This document shows, in pieces, positions 25,499 through 37,234 of a DNA stretch of 64,000 nucleotides. Position numbers and translations under genes: made by a program. The notes under the pieces were generated by a model. The model saw only the letters and a program-made list of their open reading frames with translations. It was not told the origin of the DNA and did not search any database. Numbering within the stretch: position 1 is the first letter of the stretch; every line of letters starts with the position of its first letter. Source of the stretch: Methylomagnum ishizawai (lineage in GTDB: Bacteria > Pseudomonadota > Gammaproteobacteria > Methylococcales > Methylococcaceae); contig NZ_AP019783.1 of NCBI RefSeq assembly GCF_019670005.1, positions 1,632,501 to 1,696,500 of the forward strand, given 5' to 3'.

Positions 25499-28400
25499 CT
25501 AGACGGCGGTCAGGGTAGCATCCAACAGGAGATGGGCCACGCCGTTGTCGAATACATGGTAGGTGGTGCCGACCAAGGTGACATCCGCGCCTTGTACCCA
25601 GCCGCCATCCGAGAAGCGGTAATGATCCCCGGCGTCGCCGTCCACCTGGAGGGTGTTGCGGGTATCGCTGAGGTTCAGCATATCCCTGGTGGTGAAGGTG
25701 AGGGTATTGTTGCCGCTGTCACCGAGGTCGATTTGCTCGATGCCGGAGATTTGGTTGCGGAAATTCGCCAAATCCAAGTTCAGGCCGGAACCTGTCAGGG
25801 CCAGGGTGTCGGTGCCGCTGCCGCCGTCGATTTTCTGGAAGTCCAGGTCGGCGATTTGGATCGTGTCGTCGCCTTCCGCGCCATATAGCACGTCCGCGCC
25901 GCCGCCGCCCACCAGCGTGTCATCGCCCTGACCGGCCACGAAGCGCTCGGCGGTGTTGGTGCCGGTGAGGCTATCGGCGTTGCTGCCGCCCAGATAGGTG
26001 ACATCGCCCGCGAAAGCCGGACCGCCGAACACCACATAGGACGAACCCAAGGACGGTTCGCCCACGACCAGATCGGCGAAGCCATCGCCGTTGACATCGC
26101 CCGCCGCGCCGACCGACCAGCCCGCGTTCCAGCCCAGTGGATCGCCTTGCAGGCGGAAACCGTCGTGTCCGTCCAGGGTGGACAGGTCCAGGGTGGCGGC
26201 GAAGCCTCCGGCCTTGCCGAACACCACATAGCCGGTCCCCGCCGAATTCGCGACCCCGGTTGCCCCGACGATGAGGTCGCCATAGCCATCGCCATTGATA
26301 TCCCCGGCTTGGCTGACCGACCCACCCGCTTGATCCGAGGCATTGCCGCCGTCCAAGCGGAAACCGTCGGTGCCGTCCAGGGTGGACAGGTCCAAAGTGG
26401 CGGCGAAGCCCCCGGCCTTGCCGAACACCACATAGCTGGAACCGCCCCAGCTATTGCCGCTTTTATCGGAATAGGGTGCCCCGACGATAATATCCGCGAA
26501 GCCGTCGCCATTGACATCGCCCGCCGCCGCGCCCCTGGCCCCCGACAAGAAATTCAACGAGTATTCGCCGTCCAGGCGGAAGCCATTGCTACCATCCAAG
26601 GTGGAGAGGTCCAGCGTGGCGGAAAAGCCCGAGGCTTGGCCGAACACCACGTAGCCGAAGCCCACGCCGGTATTGCCCATATTGTCCACGCCGCTCGCGC
26701 CGATGAGCAGGTCGCCGTAGCCATCCCCGTTGATATCGCCCGCCGCGCTGACCGTATAGCCCACCGCATTCCATTCGGCCAGGCCATCCAGGCGGAAGCC
26801 GTTGGAACCATCCAGCGTGGTCAGGTCCAGCGTGGCGGGGAATCCTCCCGTCTGGCCGAAGACGACGAAACTGGAACCCGCCGTGAACACGCCGTTCGGT
26901 TGGGCGTCGCCGACCCCGACGATGAGGTCGGCCAGACCGTCGCCGTTCAGGTCGCCCGAGCCGCTGACCGAGGTTTGCACCAAGCCCGATCCCGTGAAAC
27001 CACCCAGTTGGAAGCCATTGCCGCCGTCGAGGCTGGCGAGGTCCAGGGTCGGCGCGAATCCCCCGGCCTGTCCGAACACCACGGCACCCAATCCCGTGCC
27101 GGACGATCCGACGAAGATGTCGGCATAGCCATCGCCGTTCACGTCGCCCGCCGCGCCGACCGCCCGCCCGGTCCCGTCCAGGCGGAAGCCATTGCCGCCG
27201 TCCAGGTTGGCGAGGTCGAAGCTTGGCGCGAAGCCCCCCGCCTGTCCGAACATCACATAAGCGCTGCCCGCGCTGCCGCCATCGGACGAGCCGACGATCA
27301 GGTCGGCGTAGCCATCGCCGTTGACATCGCCCACCCCGTTCACCGCGTAGCCCGCCGCGCCGTCCAGGCGGAAGCCGTTGCCGCCGTCGAGCATGGTCAG
27401 CGGCACCACCGGGGAAAACTGGTTGATGACCAGTAGGATGTCGGTGTTCACACAGAGGGTGGCCGAACCCTGGGTATAGGTGTGATAGGCCCGGCCATTC
27501 AGGGTGGCGTCGCTTCCCTGGGTCCATCCCAGGCCGGCCTGCACGATGCCGCTAGCGCTCCCGTCCACCACCAGGGTGTCGCTGGTATCGGAGAGGTTTC
27601 GTAGTGCCGCCGCCGTCAGGGTCAGGGTATTGCCACCATAAGGGTGGTTGATACCGTAGGGGTCGAGATCGATAGCCTCAAACCCCGCGAGCCGCGACCC
27701 CAGCGCCGCAAGATCGAGGTTCAAGCCCATTCCGCCCAAAGCCAAGGTGTCGGTGCCGGTGCCGCCATCCAGGCTTTGGAAACCTAGGTCGAAGACGGTG
27801 AGGGTGTTGTCGAGCGCGTTGCCGACCCCGACGCTGTCCGTGTTGTCCAGGGTCAGGTTTTCAAGATTGCCGCCCAGCGTATAGCTGATCGAGCTTTCGA
27901 CGGTGTCGGTGCCGGCGCCCGCCGCTTCCACCACGCCCGTTCCGGCATCGGTGACCCAATAGATATCGTTGCCGGTGCCGCCGACCAGGGTGTCGGACCC
28001 GCCGTTGTCGACCAGGAAGTCGTTGCCCTCCCCCCCGCTCAGGAGGTTGTCACCGGCATTGCCGTACAACGTGTTGTCGAGGCTATTGCCGGTGCCGTCG
28101 CTATTGCCCGTGCCCATCAACCGCAATCCTTCGACATTGGCGGGCAGGATATAGTCCGCCAGATAGGATTCCACGGTATCGCCGGGCCAGGAGGAGGGAT
28201 TGGTTTCGACGACCTGATCGCCCGCGTTATCGACCACATAGTCATCGCCCCCATCGCCACCGATCAGGGTATCCGCGCCCGCCCCGCCGTCCAGCAGGTT
28301 GTTCCCGGCGTTGCCCGTGATGGAATTGTTCAGGCCGTTGCCCGTCCCGTTAATATCCAGCGTGCCGGTCAAGGTCAGGTTTTCGACATTGGCCGGAAGC

Positions 28401-28876
28401 GTATAGCCGACCGAGCTTTGCGCGGTGTCGGTGCCTTCACCGGCGTTCTCCACCACTTGGTCGCCGTTGTTGTCCACGATGAAGGTGTCGTTGCCCGCGC
28501 CCCCGATCAATTTGTCGGCCCCGGCCCCGCTGTCCAGCGTATCGTTCCCACCCAGGCCGTTGAGGTAGTCGCCCTGCGCCGTGCCGATCAAAGAATTGGC
28601 CGCGCCATCGGTGGCGGTGGCGGTGGTGGTGTTGTCGCCGATCAAAACCTTGCTGCCGTTGGCGAAGGTGAAATGGGTGCTGGAGACCTGGGCCAGCGCC
28701 ACCCCGGTCAGCTTGACGGTCTTGCCGGCATAGGTGATCCAAAGGTCCGCGCCGTTCTGCGCGAAACTGCCGGAAGCGGCTTGTAGCCCGGCGTTATCGA
28801 AGTTCAGGAAATCGGTCGCGGGATTGAAGGACAGCGATTGATTGTTGGTCAGGGCGCTGAAGTTGTATGTGGCCAT
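25499..28876 (-). CDS. RTX / FG-GAP beta-propeller protein, paralogue 2
   Basis: The product has 1125 aa. Order of parts: the shared N-terminal domain ([15 protein letters not shown]), RTX-like Gly/Asp repeats (about 100-330), a first copy of the closing module ([17 protein letters not shown] ... [12 protein letters not shown]), then seven FG-GAP repeats each carrying a D-x-N-x-D-G-x-x-D calcium loop (from about residue 490 to 900), a short RTX stretch and a second closing module ([18 protein letters not shown]). Seven FG-GAP repeats make a complete integrin-alpha-like propeller. I chose ATG 28876, with AAGGAG 9 bases upstream; the frame is open to 29107. No signal peptide. Probably exported and involved in surface binding. 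Confidence 0.8.
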   Translation of the reverse strand: MATYNFSALTNNQSLSFNPATDFLNFDNAGLQAASGSFAQNGADLWITYAGKTVKLTGVALAQVSSTHFTFANGSKVLIGDNTTTATATDGAANSLIGTAQGDYLNGLGGNDTLDSGAGADKLIGGAGNDTFIVDNNGDQVVENAGEGTDTAQSSVGYTLPANVENLTLTGTLDINGTGNGLNNSITGNAGNNLLDGGAGADTLIGGDGGDDYVVDNAGDQVVETNPSSWPGDTVESYLADYILPANVEGLRLMGTGNSDGTGNSLDNTLYGNAGDNLLSGGEGNDFLVDNGGSDTLVGGTGNDIYWVTDAGTGVVEAAGAGTDTVESSISYTLGGNLENLTLDNTDSVGVGNALDNTLTVFDLGFQSLDGGTGTDTLALGGMGLNLDLAALGSRLAGFEAIDLDPYGINHPYGGNTLTLTAAALRNLSDTSDTLVVDGSASGIVQAGLGWTQGSDATLNGRAYHTYTQGSATLCVNTDILLVINQFSPVVPLTMLDGGNGFRLDGAAGYAVNGVGDVNGDGYADLIVGSSDGGSAGSAYVMFGQAGGFAPSFDLANLDGGNGFRLDGTGRAVGAAGDVNGDGYADIFVGSSGTGLGAVVFGQAGGFAPTLDLASLDGGNGFQLGGFTGSGLVQTSVSGSGDLNGDGLADLIVGVGDAQPNGVFTAGSSFVVFGQTGGFPATLDLTTLDGSNGFRLDGLAEWNAVGYTVSAAGDINGDGYGDLLIGASGVDNMGNTGVGFGYVVFGQASGFSATLDLSTLDGSNGFRLDGEYSLNFLSGARGAAAGDVNGDGFADIIVGAPYSDKSGNSWGGSSYVVFGKAGGFAATLDLSTLDGTDGFRLDGGNASDQAGGSVSQAGDINGDGYGDLIVGATGVANSAGTGYVVFGKAGGFAATLDLSTLDGHDGFRLQGDPLGWNAGWSVGAAGDVNGDGFADLVVGEPSLGSSYVVFGGPAFAGDVTYLGGSNADSLTGTNTAERFVAGQGDDTLVGGGGADVLYGAEGDDTIQIADLDFQKIDGGSGTDTLALTGSGLNLDLANFRNQISGIEQIDLGDSGNNTLTFTTRDMLNLSDTRNTLQVDGDAGDHYRFSDGGWVQGADVTLVGTTYHVFDNGVAHLLLDATLTAV

Positions 28877-29178
28877 TTGCCATGCTCCTTGATTTAACCA
28901 AGTCAAGCGACACATTCGCGAAGCGAATATGTAACATATATATTCGGAAATGGATGATAAAGGAACGACTGGTCCCTGGGCTAGACCGGATCGTGCGATA
29001 CCCAGACGATCCGGGCTTTTTTGTGAATCATGCCGCAAAAATACCCGCGCTGTGTCGTCATCCGTGCGGCATGAAAAAGCCGGTGGACGAAGTGGCTGGC
29101 ACTTCATCGCGACCGGCTTTATACCGATGCCCCAAAATCTAGGGGCGGCAGGTTCCGCCCATCCAGGAGGGCAAGGCG
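28877..29178. other. Intergenic region with a palindrome in the RTX leader
   Basis: About 300 bases between two RTX genes on the same strand. A short palindrome, ATTCGC-GAA-GCGAAT (28914-28928), lies 38 bases upstream of the start at 28876, within an AT-rich run (around 28925-28950) that could hold the promoter. It is a candidate operator. No gene is visible. Confidence 0.4.
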
Positions 29179-32100
29179 CTACACGGCACCCAGCACCGCA
29201 TTGACCAAAACATGGACCGCGCCGTTATCGAAGCTGTGGTAATCCACGCCCACCAGGGTCACGTCGGCCCCTTGGGTCCAGCCGCCATCCGAGAAGCGGT
29301 AATGATCCCCGGCGTCGCCGTCCACCCTGAGGGTGTTGCTGGTGTCGGACAGGTCGGCCACGTCGCGCCGGCTCATGGACAAGGTGTTGTCGCCCGTTCC
29401 CGTGAGGCTGATCCGCTCGATGCCCTCCAGGCGTCCGCGCTCATGGGCGAGATTGAGCGACAGCCCGCTCCCGTCGAGGGCCAGGGTATCGATCCCCGCG
29501 CCGCCATTGGCGCGGAGGAAACCGAGGTTGGCCACGCGCAGGGTGTCGTTGCCCGCCCCGCCCGAGAACGCATCCGCGCCGCCCTGGCCGATCATCAGGT
29601 CGTTGCCCAGGCCGCCGACGAAGCGGTCCGCCGCCGCGGTGCCGGCCAGGGTGTCGTCGCCGGTGCCGCCTTGCTGGACCGCCCCGCCGGTGAAATTCCG
29701 CCCGAACAGCACATAGCCGGAACCGGCGTTGTCCTTGCCGCCCGGATCGGCCCCCGGTGCCCCGATGGCCATATCGTCGTAGCCATCGCCGTTGATATCG
29801 CCCGCCGCGCTCACCGAGACGCCGAAATAGGGCGAGACCCCCACGCCGTCCAGGCGGAAGCCCTGGCTGCCGTCGAGGTTGGCGACATCGATATGGTCCG
29901 GGAAGCCGCCCGCGTGGCCGAACAGCACATAGGCGGAACCTTGGTAGGAAGAGGTGTGGGGCTGGTCGAACGCCGCCGTGCCGAACGCGCCGACCACCAG
30001 GTCGCCATAGCCGTCGCCGTTGATATCGCCGACCCCGGCCACGGCGATCCCCAACCGGTCCATCCATTCCGCGCCGTCGATGCGGAAGCCCTGGGTTCCA
30101 TCGACCGGGTCGAGGTTCTGGGTGGGCGCGTAGCCTCCGGTCTTGCCGAACAGGACGTAGGCCGAACCCGCGCCCAGTCTTTGGTCGGGATCGGCCCAAC
30201 TGGCCCCGATGCCGAGATCGGCGCGGCCATCGCCGTTGATATCGCCGATGCCGCTCACCGAGGTGCCCGCGTTCTGGCCGGCGCTGCCATCCAGCCGGAA
30301 ACCGTCGGTGCCGTCCAATTGGCCCAGCGCCATATCGGCGGGGAAGCGTCCGGCCTTGCCGAACACCACGTAGCTGGAGCCGGAATCATGGCCATTGGCC
30401 TTGTTCCACATCGCCCCGACGATCAGGTCGCCGTAGCCGTCGCCGTTGATATCGCCCGCCCCGGCCACGGAGACGCCCGTTTCGGTGGAATCCGCGCCGC
30501 CTTGCATCTGGAAGCCGTCCTTGCCGTTGAGCAGGTCCAGGTCCGAATGCGCCGCGAACCCCCCGGCCTTGCCGAACACCACCGAAGCGACTCCCGCGCC
30601 GGGCGCGCCGATGATGATATCGGCATACCCATCGCCGTTGACATCCCCCGCCGCGCCGACCGAACCGCCCGTGAACGTCCACGAGCCCTTCCCGTCGAAA
30701 CGGACGCCGTTGTCGCCGTCGAGCGTGGCGAGGTCGAACACCGCCGGGTAGCCCTGGGCCGTGCCGAACACCAGATAGGCCGATCCCGCCGCGTAGTCGT
30801 TGGCCGGGGTGGCGTGGGCGGCTCCGATCAGGAAATCGGCGTAGCCATCGCCGTTCACATCCCCGGCCCCGCCGACCGCGCCGCCGGTATAGGCGGACGG
30901 GTCCACGCCGTCCAGGCGGAAGCCGTCCTCCGGCGCGAGTTGGGCGAGGTCGGTCGCGGCGGGGAAACCGTCCGCCGCGCCGTAGATCACATAGGCCGAA
31001 CCCACCGTGCTGAATCCGCCTTGGGGATCGGTTTCCGGAGCGCCGACGATGAAGTCGTCGTAACCGTCCCGGTTGATATCCCCGGCCCCGCCGACCCAGC
31101 CTAGCCCATCGCCGGGGGCCGCGCCATCGACCCGGAAGCCTGGGCTGCCGTCGAGCGCGGCGAGCGGCAGCGTGGCGTTGAGGTGGACCTGGGCGATGGC
31201 GGCGTCCAGCCAGAGGGCCGTGCCGTCTTGGGTATAGGTATGGTAGGTCCGGCCCTGGAATTGGGCGTCGCCGCCCTGGCTCCAGCCCAGGTCGGTATAG
31301 ACCTGGTAGTCCGCGCCGGCCTGCACGATCAAGGTGTCGGTGCTGCTGGAAAGGTTCCGTACCGCGTCGGCGGTCAGCAGCAAAGCCCCGGAATTCCCGG
31401 CCTTGAGGATTTCGATGTCGTGGAGGCGCGGGCCGACCTGGGCCAAATCCAGCCGCGCCCCCGCGGGCAGGGCCAGGGTGTCGGTGCCGGTGCCGCCGTC
31501 GATGGCGGCGAAATCGAGGCTCGCCACCCGCAGCACGTCGTTGCCGCCCGCGCCGTAGAGGGCGTCGGCCCCGTAATCGCCGCCATCCAGGATGTTCTTG
31601 CCATCGTCGCCGACCAGGGTGTCGGCGAACCTTGTGCCGATCAGGTTCTCGATATGGAGCAGGGTGTCGTGGCCGGAACCCCCGCTGACCTGTCCCGTCG
31701 CCAGATTGGCCGCCACCCCCAGGGCGCCATAGGTGCCGGTGCGGAAATTCACGGTATCGACGCCCTGGCCGCCATCGATGACGTTGTCGCCGGGGCTGGC
31801 GTGGATCAGGTTGTTGAGGCTGTTGCCGGTGCCATCGCTGTCGCCCGGTGCCAATAGGCGCAGGCGCTCGACCCGGTCGGGCAGGCTGTAGGCGGCGAGA
31901 TAGGAAGACACGCTGTCGATTTGGTTGGGATCGGCGTCGTGTTCGATCACGATATCGCCGGGATTGTCCACCACGTACACATCGTCGCCGCCGCCCCCGG
32001 TCATGAGGTCCGCGCCGCCCAGGCCGTTCAGGTAGTCCCGGCCGCCGCCGCCGATCAGCAGGTTGGGCAGGGCGTCGTTGGCGGTGCCGGGCGTATCGTC

Positions 32101-32340
32101 GCCGACCAGGAGCTTGCCGCCGTCGGGGAAGCTGAAATGGGCGCTGGAAAGCTGCCCCAGGGTCAGGTTCGCGAAGCGGATGGTCATGCCTTGGAGGGAC
32201 AGCAGCAAATCCGCGCCGTCCTGGCGCAGGCCGAGGTTGGCGGCATGGTCGCCGGGCTTGTCGAACACCAGGATATCGGTCGCCGGATCGAAGTCGAGGG
32301 TCTGTTTGTAATAGAGCTGGCTGAAGGTGTAGGTGGTCAT
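29179..32340 (-). CDS. RTX / FG-GAP beta-propeller protein, paralogue 3
   Basis: The product has 1053 aa and the same plan as paralogue 2: shared N-terminal domain ([15 protein letters not shown]), fewer RTX repeats, a first closing module ([18 protein letters not shown] ... [13 protein letters not shown]), seven FG-GAP repeats (from [16 protein letters not shown] to [16 protein letters not shown]), an RTX stretch and a final closing module ([16 protein letters not shown]). One repeat has DINRDG in place of DINGDG. ATG 32340 aligns with the paralogues; the open frame to 32454 has no counterpart in them. Likely exported, with binding of partners or surfaces inferred. Confidence 0.8.
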   Translation of the reverse strand: MTTYTFSQLYYKQTLDFDPATDILVFDKPGDHAANLGLRQDGADLLLSLQGMTIRFANLTLGQLSSAHFSFPDGGKLLVGDDTPGTANDALPNLLIGGGGRDYLNGLGGADLMTGGGGDDVYVVDNPGDIVIEHDADPNQIDSVSSYLAAYSLPDRVERLRLLAPGDSDGTGNSLNNLIHASPGDNVIDGGQGVDTVNFRTGTYGALGVAANLATGQVSGGSGHDTLLHIENLIGTRFADTLVGDDGKNILDGGDYGADALYGAGGNDVLRVASLDFAAIDGGTGTDTLALPAGARLDLAQVGPRLHDIEILKAGNSGALLLTADAVRNLSSSTDTLIVQAGADYQVYTDLGWSQGGDAQFQGRTYHTYTQDGTALWLDAAIAQVHLNATLPLAALDGSPGFRVDGAAPGDGLGWVGGAGDINRDGYDDFIVGAPETDPQGGFSTVGSAYVIYGAADGFPAATDLAQLAPEDGFRLDGVDPSAYTGGAVGGAGDVNGDGYADFLIGAAHATPANDYAAGSAYLVFGTAQGYPAVFDLATLDGDNGVRFDGKGSWTFTGGSVGAAGDVNGDGYADIIIGAPGAGVASVVFGKAGGFAAHSDLDLLNGKDGFQMQGGADSTETGVSVAGAGDINGDGYGDLIVGAMWNKANGHDSGSSYVVFGKAGRFPADMALGQLDGTDGFRLDGSAGQNAGTSVSGIGDINGDGRADLGIGASWADPDQRLGAGSAYVLFGKTGGYAPTQNLDPVDGTQGFRIDGAEWMDRLGIAVAGVGDINGDGYGDLVVGAFGTAAFDQPHTSSYQGSAYVLFGHAGGFPDHIDVANLDGSQGFRLDGVGVSPYFGVSVSAAGDINGDGYDDMAIGAPGADPGGKDNAGSGYVLFGRNFTGGAVQQGGTGDDTLAGTAAADRFVGGLGNDLMIGQGGADAFSGGAGNDTLRVANLGFLRANGGAGIDTLALDGSGLSLNLAHERGRLEGIERISLTGTGDNTLSMSRRDVADLSDTSNTLRVDGDAGDHYRFSDGGWTQGADVTLVGVDYHSFDNGAVHVLVNAVLGAV

Positions 32341-32504
32341 GGGATTGGCCTGGGCGGATGGGTGGATCGGATGAGGCCGTTTGGCTTGGCCTATGTTGGC
32401 CCGCGCCACGGTGCCCGCAAAATGGGGCAGACAGATTCCGCCGGTGGGAACCATGCCGGACTGGCGGCGGGGCCGGTCTCCACCCAGCGGCCCGCGCCAA
32501 ACGC

Positions 32505-32535
32505 AAGGGCGGGCATGGAAACCCTGCCCGCCCTT
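32505..32535 (-). other. Hairpin between the glycosyltransferase and RTX paralogue 3 genes
   Basis: Perfect 11-base inverted repeat (32505-32515 with 32525-32535) 48 bases past the glycosyltransferase stop at 32583 on the minus strand. There is no U tract, so it is at best a Rho-assisted end or stabiliser. Confidence 0.4.
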
Positions 32536-32582
32536 GCCGGCGTATCGCCGGGGCCTCGCGCTCTGGAATGGATGCCCGAAGC

Positions 32583-33347
32583 CTATCCCGGACCCGGTTT
32601 ATTCTCGTGGGTATGGAGCACCCACCGCTCGACCTGGGCCACCGCCCATTGGTTGGCGGGGCGGGCATTCAGGCGGGAAGCCAGGTTTTTCTTGGTATGG
32701 GTCCAGATGCACGATTCCCCGACCCGCCGGATGCCATCGGTCCCTTCGGGCCATAACGGGACCAACCATTTGGCGGTATGGCTGAGCAGGACAAAAGGCC
32801 ATCGGTTCTTCTGGCCCAGCACCGCCAGTTGCGAATCGGCCCCGGCGGAGAAGGGGAAATGCTCCGCTTTCACTTTGCAGTACCGGGCGTCCCACGCCGC
32901 GATCCCGGAGCCGACGGCGTGGACATAGGTGTCTTTTTTGAGCGTTCTTTGATAGGAAATGATTTTGCTGACATCGGTGAAGTCCGGGGTATCCGTGAAC
33001 AAATGCCCATGGAATCCACAGATGGTGGGGCCGGGGTATTTGCGCAAGCCGGCCACCAAGGTTTTGGCATAATCTTCTGGATAGGCGATATCGTCGTCTA
33101 TGCTGAGGATAATCCCTTCCTCGATAGATTCGATCATGGCGAATTTCGCCTTGGGATATCCCCGTTGGCTGAATTTCAAGGTGATTTTATCGTGGCCGGG
33201 TCCGCTCAAGAAATCGGGGGGTTCGCGGTGGCCGTCCAGGCAAAGGTAGAGGTGGTCAACCTGGGGCAGGATCGATGCCACGACTTGCGATAGCATGTCT
33301 TCCCGTCCTGGAATGCTGGATAGCGCGGCGTAAATGGGTGGGTTCAT
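32583..33347 (-). CDS. Family 2-like glycosyltransferase
   Basis: The product has 254 aa, without a signal peptide or membrane helix. The GT-A features are YAALSSIPGRE at the start, the strand/loop LYLCLDGH, and the nucleotide-metal motif IDDDIAYPEDY (about residue 85), which provides the DxD acid pair. The C-terminal half (SAGADSQLAVLGQKNRWPFV, and THTKKNLASRLN) matches a subset of GT2-like enzymes that use a single sugar donor; donor and acceptor are unknown. Codon use is slightly more AT-rich than in acnB. It stands alone between the RTX gene and acnB. Confidence 0.7.
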   Translation of the reverse strand: MNPPIYAALSSIPGREDMLSQVVASILPQVDHLYLCLDGHREPPDFLSGPGHDKITLKFSQRGYPKAKFAMIESIEEGIILSIDDDIAYPEDYAKTLVAGLRKYPGPTICGFHGHLFTDTPDFTDVSKIISYQRTLKKDTYVHAVGSGIAAWDARYCKVKAEHFPFSAGADSQLAVLGQKNRWPFVLLSHTAKWLVPLWPEGTDGIRRVGESCIWTHTKKNLASRLNARPANQWAVAQVERWVLHTHENKPGPG

Positions 33348-33440
33348 ATCGAATCGGTATCTTGGGTTTGGCTATTCTGGGTGTAAGGATGGCGTCGGAC
33401 TCAAAATCCCGCCGGTCCCGCTCCGCGCCTAGGGTACAAC

Positions 33441-33475
33441 AAAAAAAGCGGGCGTGAAATTCACGCCCGCTTTTG
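33441..33475 (-). terminator. Rho-independent terminator of acnB
   Basis: Stem AAGCGGGCGTGA with its complement across a short loop, flanked by A7 on one side and T4 on the other, so on the minus strand it ends in a seven-U tract 20 bases after the acnB stop. Confidence 0.9.
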
Positions 33476-33494
33476 TGCGCTGGCGACGGGTGGA

Positions 33495-36065
33495 TTAGCC
33501 CGCCATGGCGACTTTCTCCGCCTTCCGCTGATAATCCGCCAACTGGTCGAAATTCATATAGCGGTAGGTCTCCCCGGCCTGGGCCGCGAGGCTATCCATA
33601 TACCCCATATATTCCTCGAACGTGGGAATCCGCCCCAGCACCGAGCAGACCGAGGACAGTTCCGCCGAAGCCAGGAACACCTTGGCCCCCGCGCCCATGC
33701 GGTTGGGGAAATTGCGGGTCGAGGTCGAAACCACCGTGGCCCCGTCCGCCACCCGCGCCTGGTTGCCCATGCACAGGGAACAGCCCGGCACCTCGGTCCG
33801 CGCCCCGACCTTGCCATAGGTGGCGTAATAGCCCTCGCCGGTGAGTTCGGTCTGGTCCATGCGGGTCGGCGGCACGATCCACAAGCGCCCCGGCACCTGT
33901 TTCCCGGATTGCTCCAGGATTTTCCCGGCGGCGCGGAAATGGCCGATGTTGGTCATGCACGAACCCAGGAACACCTCGTCCACAGGCGTCCCGGCCACGG
34001 CGGACAAGGGCTTGGCGTCGTCCGGGTCGTTGGGGCAGCACAAGAGCGGTTCCTTGATCTGGTCCAGGTCGATCTCGATCACCTCGGCGTATTCGGCGTC
34101 GGCGTCCGGTGCCAACAGCGTAGGGGTAGCCAGCCACTCCTCCATGGCCTGGATGCGGCGGGTCATGGTGCGCACATCGCCGTAGCCTTCCGCGATCATC
34201 CATTTCAGCAGGACGATATTCGAGCGCAGGTATTCGGCGATGGGCTCCGGGTTCAGGCGCACGGTGCAGGCGGCGGCGGAACGCTCGGCGGAAGCGTCGG
34301 CCAGCTCGAACGCCTGCTCGATCTTGAGATCGGGCAAGCCCTCGATTTCCAGGATGCGGCCATTGAATACGTTCTTCTTGCCCTTCTTCTCGAGGGTCAG
34401 GAGGCCGCGCTGGATGGCTTCATAAGGAATGGCGTGGACCAGATCGCGCAGGGTGATGCCGGGCTGCATCTGGCCCTTGAACCGCACCAGCACCGATTCC
34501 GGCATATCCAGCGGCATGACGCCGGTGGCGGCGGCGAAGGCCACCAGCCCCGAACCCGCCGGGAACGAAATCCCAATCGGGAAGCGGGTATGCGAATCGC
34601 CCCCGGTGCCGACGCTATCGGGCAGCAACATCCGGTTCAGCCAGGAATGGATGATGCCATCGCCCGGACGCAGCGATACGCCGCCCCGGTTCATGATGAA
34701 GTCCGGTAAGGTGTGGTGGACCTGCACGTCCACAGGCTTAGGGTAGGCGGCGGTATGGCAGAACGACTGCATCACCAAGTCGGCGGAGAAGCCGAGGCAG
34801 GCCAAATCCTTCAACTCGTCGCGGGTCATGGGGCCGGTGGTGTCCTGGGAACCCACGGTGGTCATGTGCGGTTCGCAATAGGTGCCGGGACGCACGCCCG
34901 CCACGCCGCACGCCTTGCCGACGATCTTCTGCGCCAGGGTGTAGCCCTTGCCGCTGTCGGCCTGGGGCACGGGACGGCGGAACACGGTCGAAACCTCCAA
35001 CCCCAACGCCTTGCGGGCGCGGTCGGTGAGGCCACGGCCCACGATCAAGGGGATGCGTCCGCCCGCCTGGGCCTCGTCGAGGATGATGTCGTTCTTGAGC
35101 GCGAATTCGCAGACCACTTCGCCGCCGCCGTGGCGCTTGATGATCCCGGCATAGGGATAGATATCGATGACATCGCCGGTCTGGAGTTGGGTGACATCGC
35201 ACTCGATAGGCAAGGCGCCGGAGTCCTCCATGGTGTTGAAGAAGATCGGCGCGATCTTGCCGCCGATGCAGACGCCGCCGTCGCGCTTATTGGGGACATG
35301 AGGGATATCGTTGCCGATGTACCACAGCACCGAGTTGGTGGCGGATTTGCGGGAAGAGCCGGTGCCCACCACATCGCCGACGAAGGCGACCGGGAAACCC
35401 TTTTCCTTCAATTCGGCGATCTGGGTTTCGGCGTGGGTCACGCCCTCGCGGGGCACTTTGAGCATGGCCTTGGCGTGCAGCGGAATATCGGGCCTAGACC
35501 AAGCGTCCTGCGCGGGCGAGAGGTCGTCGGTGTTGATTTCGCCCGGCACCTTGAACACGGTGACGGTCACGCAGTCCGGCACCTGCGGGCGGCTGGTGAA
35601 CCATTCGGCCTCGGCCCAGGATTGCAGCACGGCCTGGGCGTTCGCGTTGCCCGCGTTGGCCTTTTCCTGCACATCGTGGAAGGCATCGAACACCAGCAAG
35701 GTATGGGACAAGCCCTTCGCCGCGATGGGGCCGAGTTCCGGGCTCTCCAGTAGTTCGATCAAGGGCGCGACGTTGTAGCCGCCCAGCATGGTGCCCAGCA
35801 GCTCGGTGGCGCAGGCCGGGGACAGGATCGGCGATACCGATTCGCCCTTGGCGATGGCGGCCAGGAAACCGGCCTTGACGTAGGCGGCTTCGTCCACGCC
35901 CGCCGGGACGCGGTTGGCGAGCAAGTCCAGCAAGAACGCCGCCTCGTCCGCCGGGGGATTCTTGATGAGTTCCACCAGCCCGGCGGTCCATTCGGGACTC
36001 AAGGGTTTGGGAACCAGTCCTTGCTCCGCCCGTTCGGCGGCGTGTGTGCGGTAGTCTTGCAGCAT
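33495..36065 (-). CDS. acnB: Bifunctional aconitate hydratase 2 / 2-methylisocitrate dehydratase
   Basis: AcnB interconverts citrate and isocitrate in the TCA cycle using a [4Fe-4S] cluster. The product has 856 aa, near the 865 aa of E. coli AcnB. It carries the N-terminal HEAT-like domain unique to the B type ([16 protein letters not shown]), the swivel domain ([21 protein letters not shown]), and the cluster ligands SCMTNIGHF and [10 protein letters not shown] near the C-terminus. It is cytoplasmic, monocistronic, and ends at a clear terminator. Confidence 0.96.
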   Translation of the reverse strand: MLQDYRTHAAERAEQGLVPKPLSPEWTAGLVELIKNPPADEAAFLLDLLANRVPAGVDEAAYVKAGFLAAIAKGESVSPILSPACATELLGTMLGGYNVAPLIELLESPELGPIAAKGLSHTLLVFDAFHDVQEKANAGNANAQAVLQSWAEAEWFTSRPQVPDCVTVTVFKVPGEINTDDLSPAQDAWSRPDIPLHAKAMLKVPREGVTHAETQIAELKEKGFPVAFVGDVVGTGSSRKSATNSVLWYIGNDIPHVPNKRDGGVCIGGKIAPIFFNTMEDSGALPIECDVTQLQTGDVIDIYPYAGIIKRHGGGEVVCEFALKNDIILDEAQAGGRIPLIVGRGLTDRARKALGLEVSTVFRRPVPQADSGKGYTLAQKIVGKACGVAGVRPGTYCEPHMTTVGSQDTTGPMTRDELKDLACLGFSADLVMQSFCHTAAYPKPVDVQVHHTLPDFIMNRGGVSLRPGDGIIHSWLNRMLLPDSVGTGGDSHTRFPIGISFPAGSGLVAFAAATGVMPLDMPESVLVRFKGQMQPGITLRDLVHAIPYEAIQRGLLTLEKKGKKNVFNGRILEIEGLPDLKIEQAFELADASAERSAAACTVRLNPEPIAEYLRSNIVLLKWMIAEGYGDVRTMTRRIQAMEEWLATPTLLAPDADAEYAEVIEIDLDQIKEPLLCCPNDPDDAKPLSAVAGTPVDEVFLGSCMTNIGHFRAAGKILEQSGKQVPGRLWIVPPTRMDQTELTGEGYYATYGKVGARTEVPGCSLCMGNQARVADGATVVSTSTRNFPNRMGAGAKVFLASAELSSVCSVLGRIPTFEEYMGYMDSLAAQAGETYRYMNFDQLADYQRKAEKVAMAG

Positions 36066-36176
36066 GTAAAGCCCTATGAGTGGTGATGGGGTCCGGGTTG
36101 GGCCGACGGTCCGGCCCAGCCCTGCACCCGGTTATTATATGATTCCACAACCCCCCCGCCATGCCGGAACCATGCC

Positions 36177-37103
36177 ATGAACACCTTGCTTTATACCCAC
36201 CCCATCTTCCTACACCACGAAACCGGCCTGGGCCATCCCGAAAGCGCCGCCCGCCTGGAATCGATTGCCAAGGCGCTGGAAAGGCCCGAGTTCGCCGCGT
36301 TGGACCGGCGGCTAGCGCCCAAGGCCGACCTCGACACCGTGCGGCTGATCCACAGCGAAAAGCACATCAAGCGGGTGTTCGATAGGGTGCCCAAGATCGG
36401 CTTCGGCTACCTGGACGCCGACACCATCCTGTCGCCGGAATCGGGCGACGCCGCCTTGCACGCTGTCGGTGCGGCCTGCGCCGCCGTGGACGCGGTGTTC
36501 GCCAAGGCGGCGCGGAATGGCTTTTGCGCCCTCCGCCCGCCGGGGCACCATGCCACGCCCGAACAGGCCATGGGCTTCTGCCTGTTCAACAATGTCGCCA
36601 TCGCCGCCGAACATGCCCGCAAACAACATGGCATCAAGAAGGTGGCGATCCTGGATTTCGATGTCCACCACGGCAACGGTACCCAGGACGCCTTCGCCAA
36701 GAACCCGGAAGTCCTGTACGCCTCCACCCATCAATCGCCTTGGTATCCCGATACCGGCCACGCCCATGAAACCGGGGTGGGCAACATCATGAACGCGCCC
36801 CTCGCCGCGGGCAGCGGTTCTAAAGAATTCCGCGCCGCCCTCACGGATAGGATGCTGCCTTTCATCGACAAGTTCGCGCCGGAACTGGTGTTGATTTCGG
36901 CGGGTTTCGACGCCCACCGCGACGATCCCCTGGGTGAATTGCAGCTTAGCGAGGACGATTACGCCTGGGCCACGGGCGAGTTGATGAAACTCGCCGATAG
37001 GCATTGCGGGGGGAGGGTGGTTTCCCTCCTGGAAGGGGGCTATCACCTGGACGCATTGGGCCGCAGCGTGGCGGCGCATGTACGGGCGCTGATGTCGGTG
37101 TAG
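36177..37103 (+). CDS. Histone deacetylase-like amidohydrolase
   Basis: The product has 308 aa. The zinc-dependent deacetylase core is intact: ALRPPGHHATPEQAMGFCLFNN (tandem His), DFDVHHGNGTQDAF (Asp/His zinc ligands) and SAGFDAHRDDPLG (third Asp). Bacterial members act on polyamines, acetoin-related or acetylated small molecules, or on proteins; the substrate here is unknown. It starts 111 bases from acnB, divergently transcribed. Confidence 0.9.
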   Translation: MNTLLYTHPIFLHHETGLGHPESAARLESIAKALERPEFAALDRRLAPKADLDTVRLIHSEKHIKRVFDRVPKIGFGYLDADTILSPESGDAALHAVGAACAAVDAVFAKAARNGFCALRPPGHHATPEQAMGFCLFNNVAIAAEHARKQHGIKKVAILDFDVHHGNGTQDAFAKNPEVLYASTHQSPWYPDTGHAHETGVGNIMNAPLAAGSGSKEFRAALTDRMLPFIDKFAPELVLISAGFDAHRDDPLGELQLSEDDYAWATGELMKLADRHCGGRVVSLLEGGYHLDALGRSVAAHVRALMSV

Positions 37104-37130
37104 GGCGGATATTGGGGCGTAGCCGGGTAG

Positions 37131-37155
37131 GGTGGGCACATATTCCGTGCCCACC
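37131..37155. repeat. Extragenic palindrome GGTGGGCAC ... GTGCCCACC
   Basis: Nine-base arms (37131-37139, 37147-37155) around a seven-base loop in the gap between the convergent deacetylase and moeB genes, preceded by GTAG. The GTAGGGTGGGCAC start is common to REP-like palindromes of gammaproteobacteria; no second copy with this exact core was seen in the window. Confidence 0.5.
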
Positions 37156-37234
37156 GCGATGCACGATGATGGTGGGCTACCTGGCTGGGTCCTTCCATCC
37201 GGCGCAATACGGCGACCGCCTATCGCGGAGAACC

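Noticed and set aside
25900-31100. Apparent tandem DNA repeats that might be read as a CRISPR or satellite
   Set aside because: The periodicity is in frame and encodes RTX and FG-GAP repeats; units are degenerate at DNA level and there are no unique spacers.
29212-31104. 630-codon plus-strand frame under RTX paralogue 3
   Set aside because: Antisense of the FG-GAP repeats; its periodic translation simply mirrors them.
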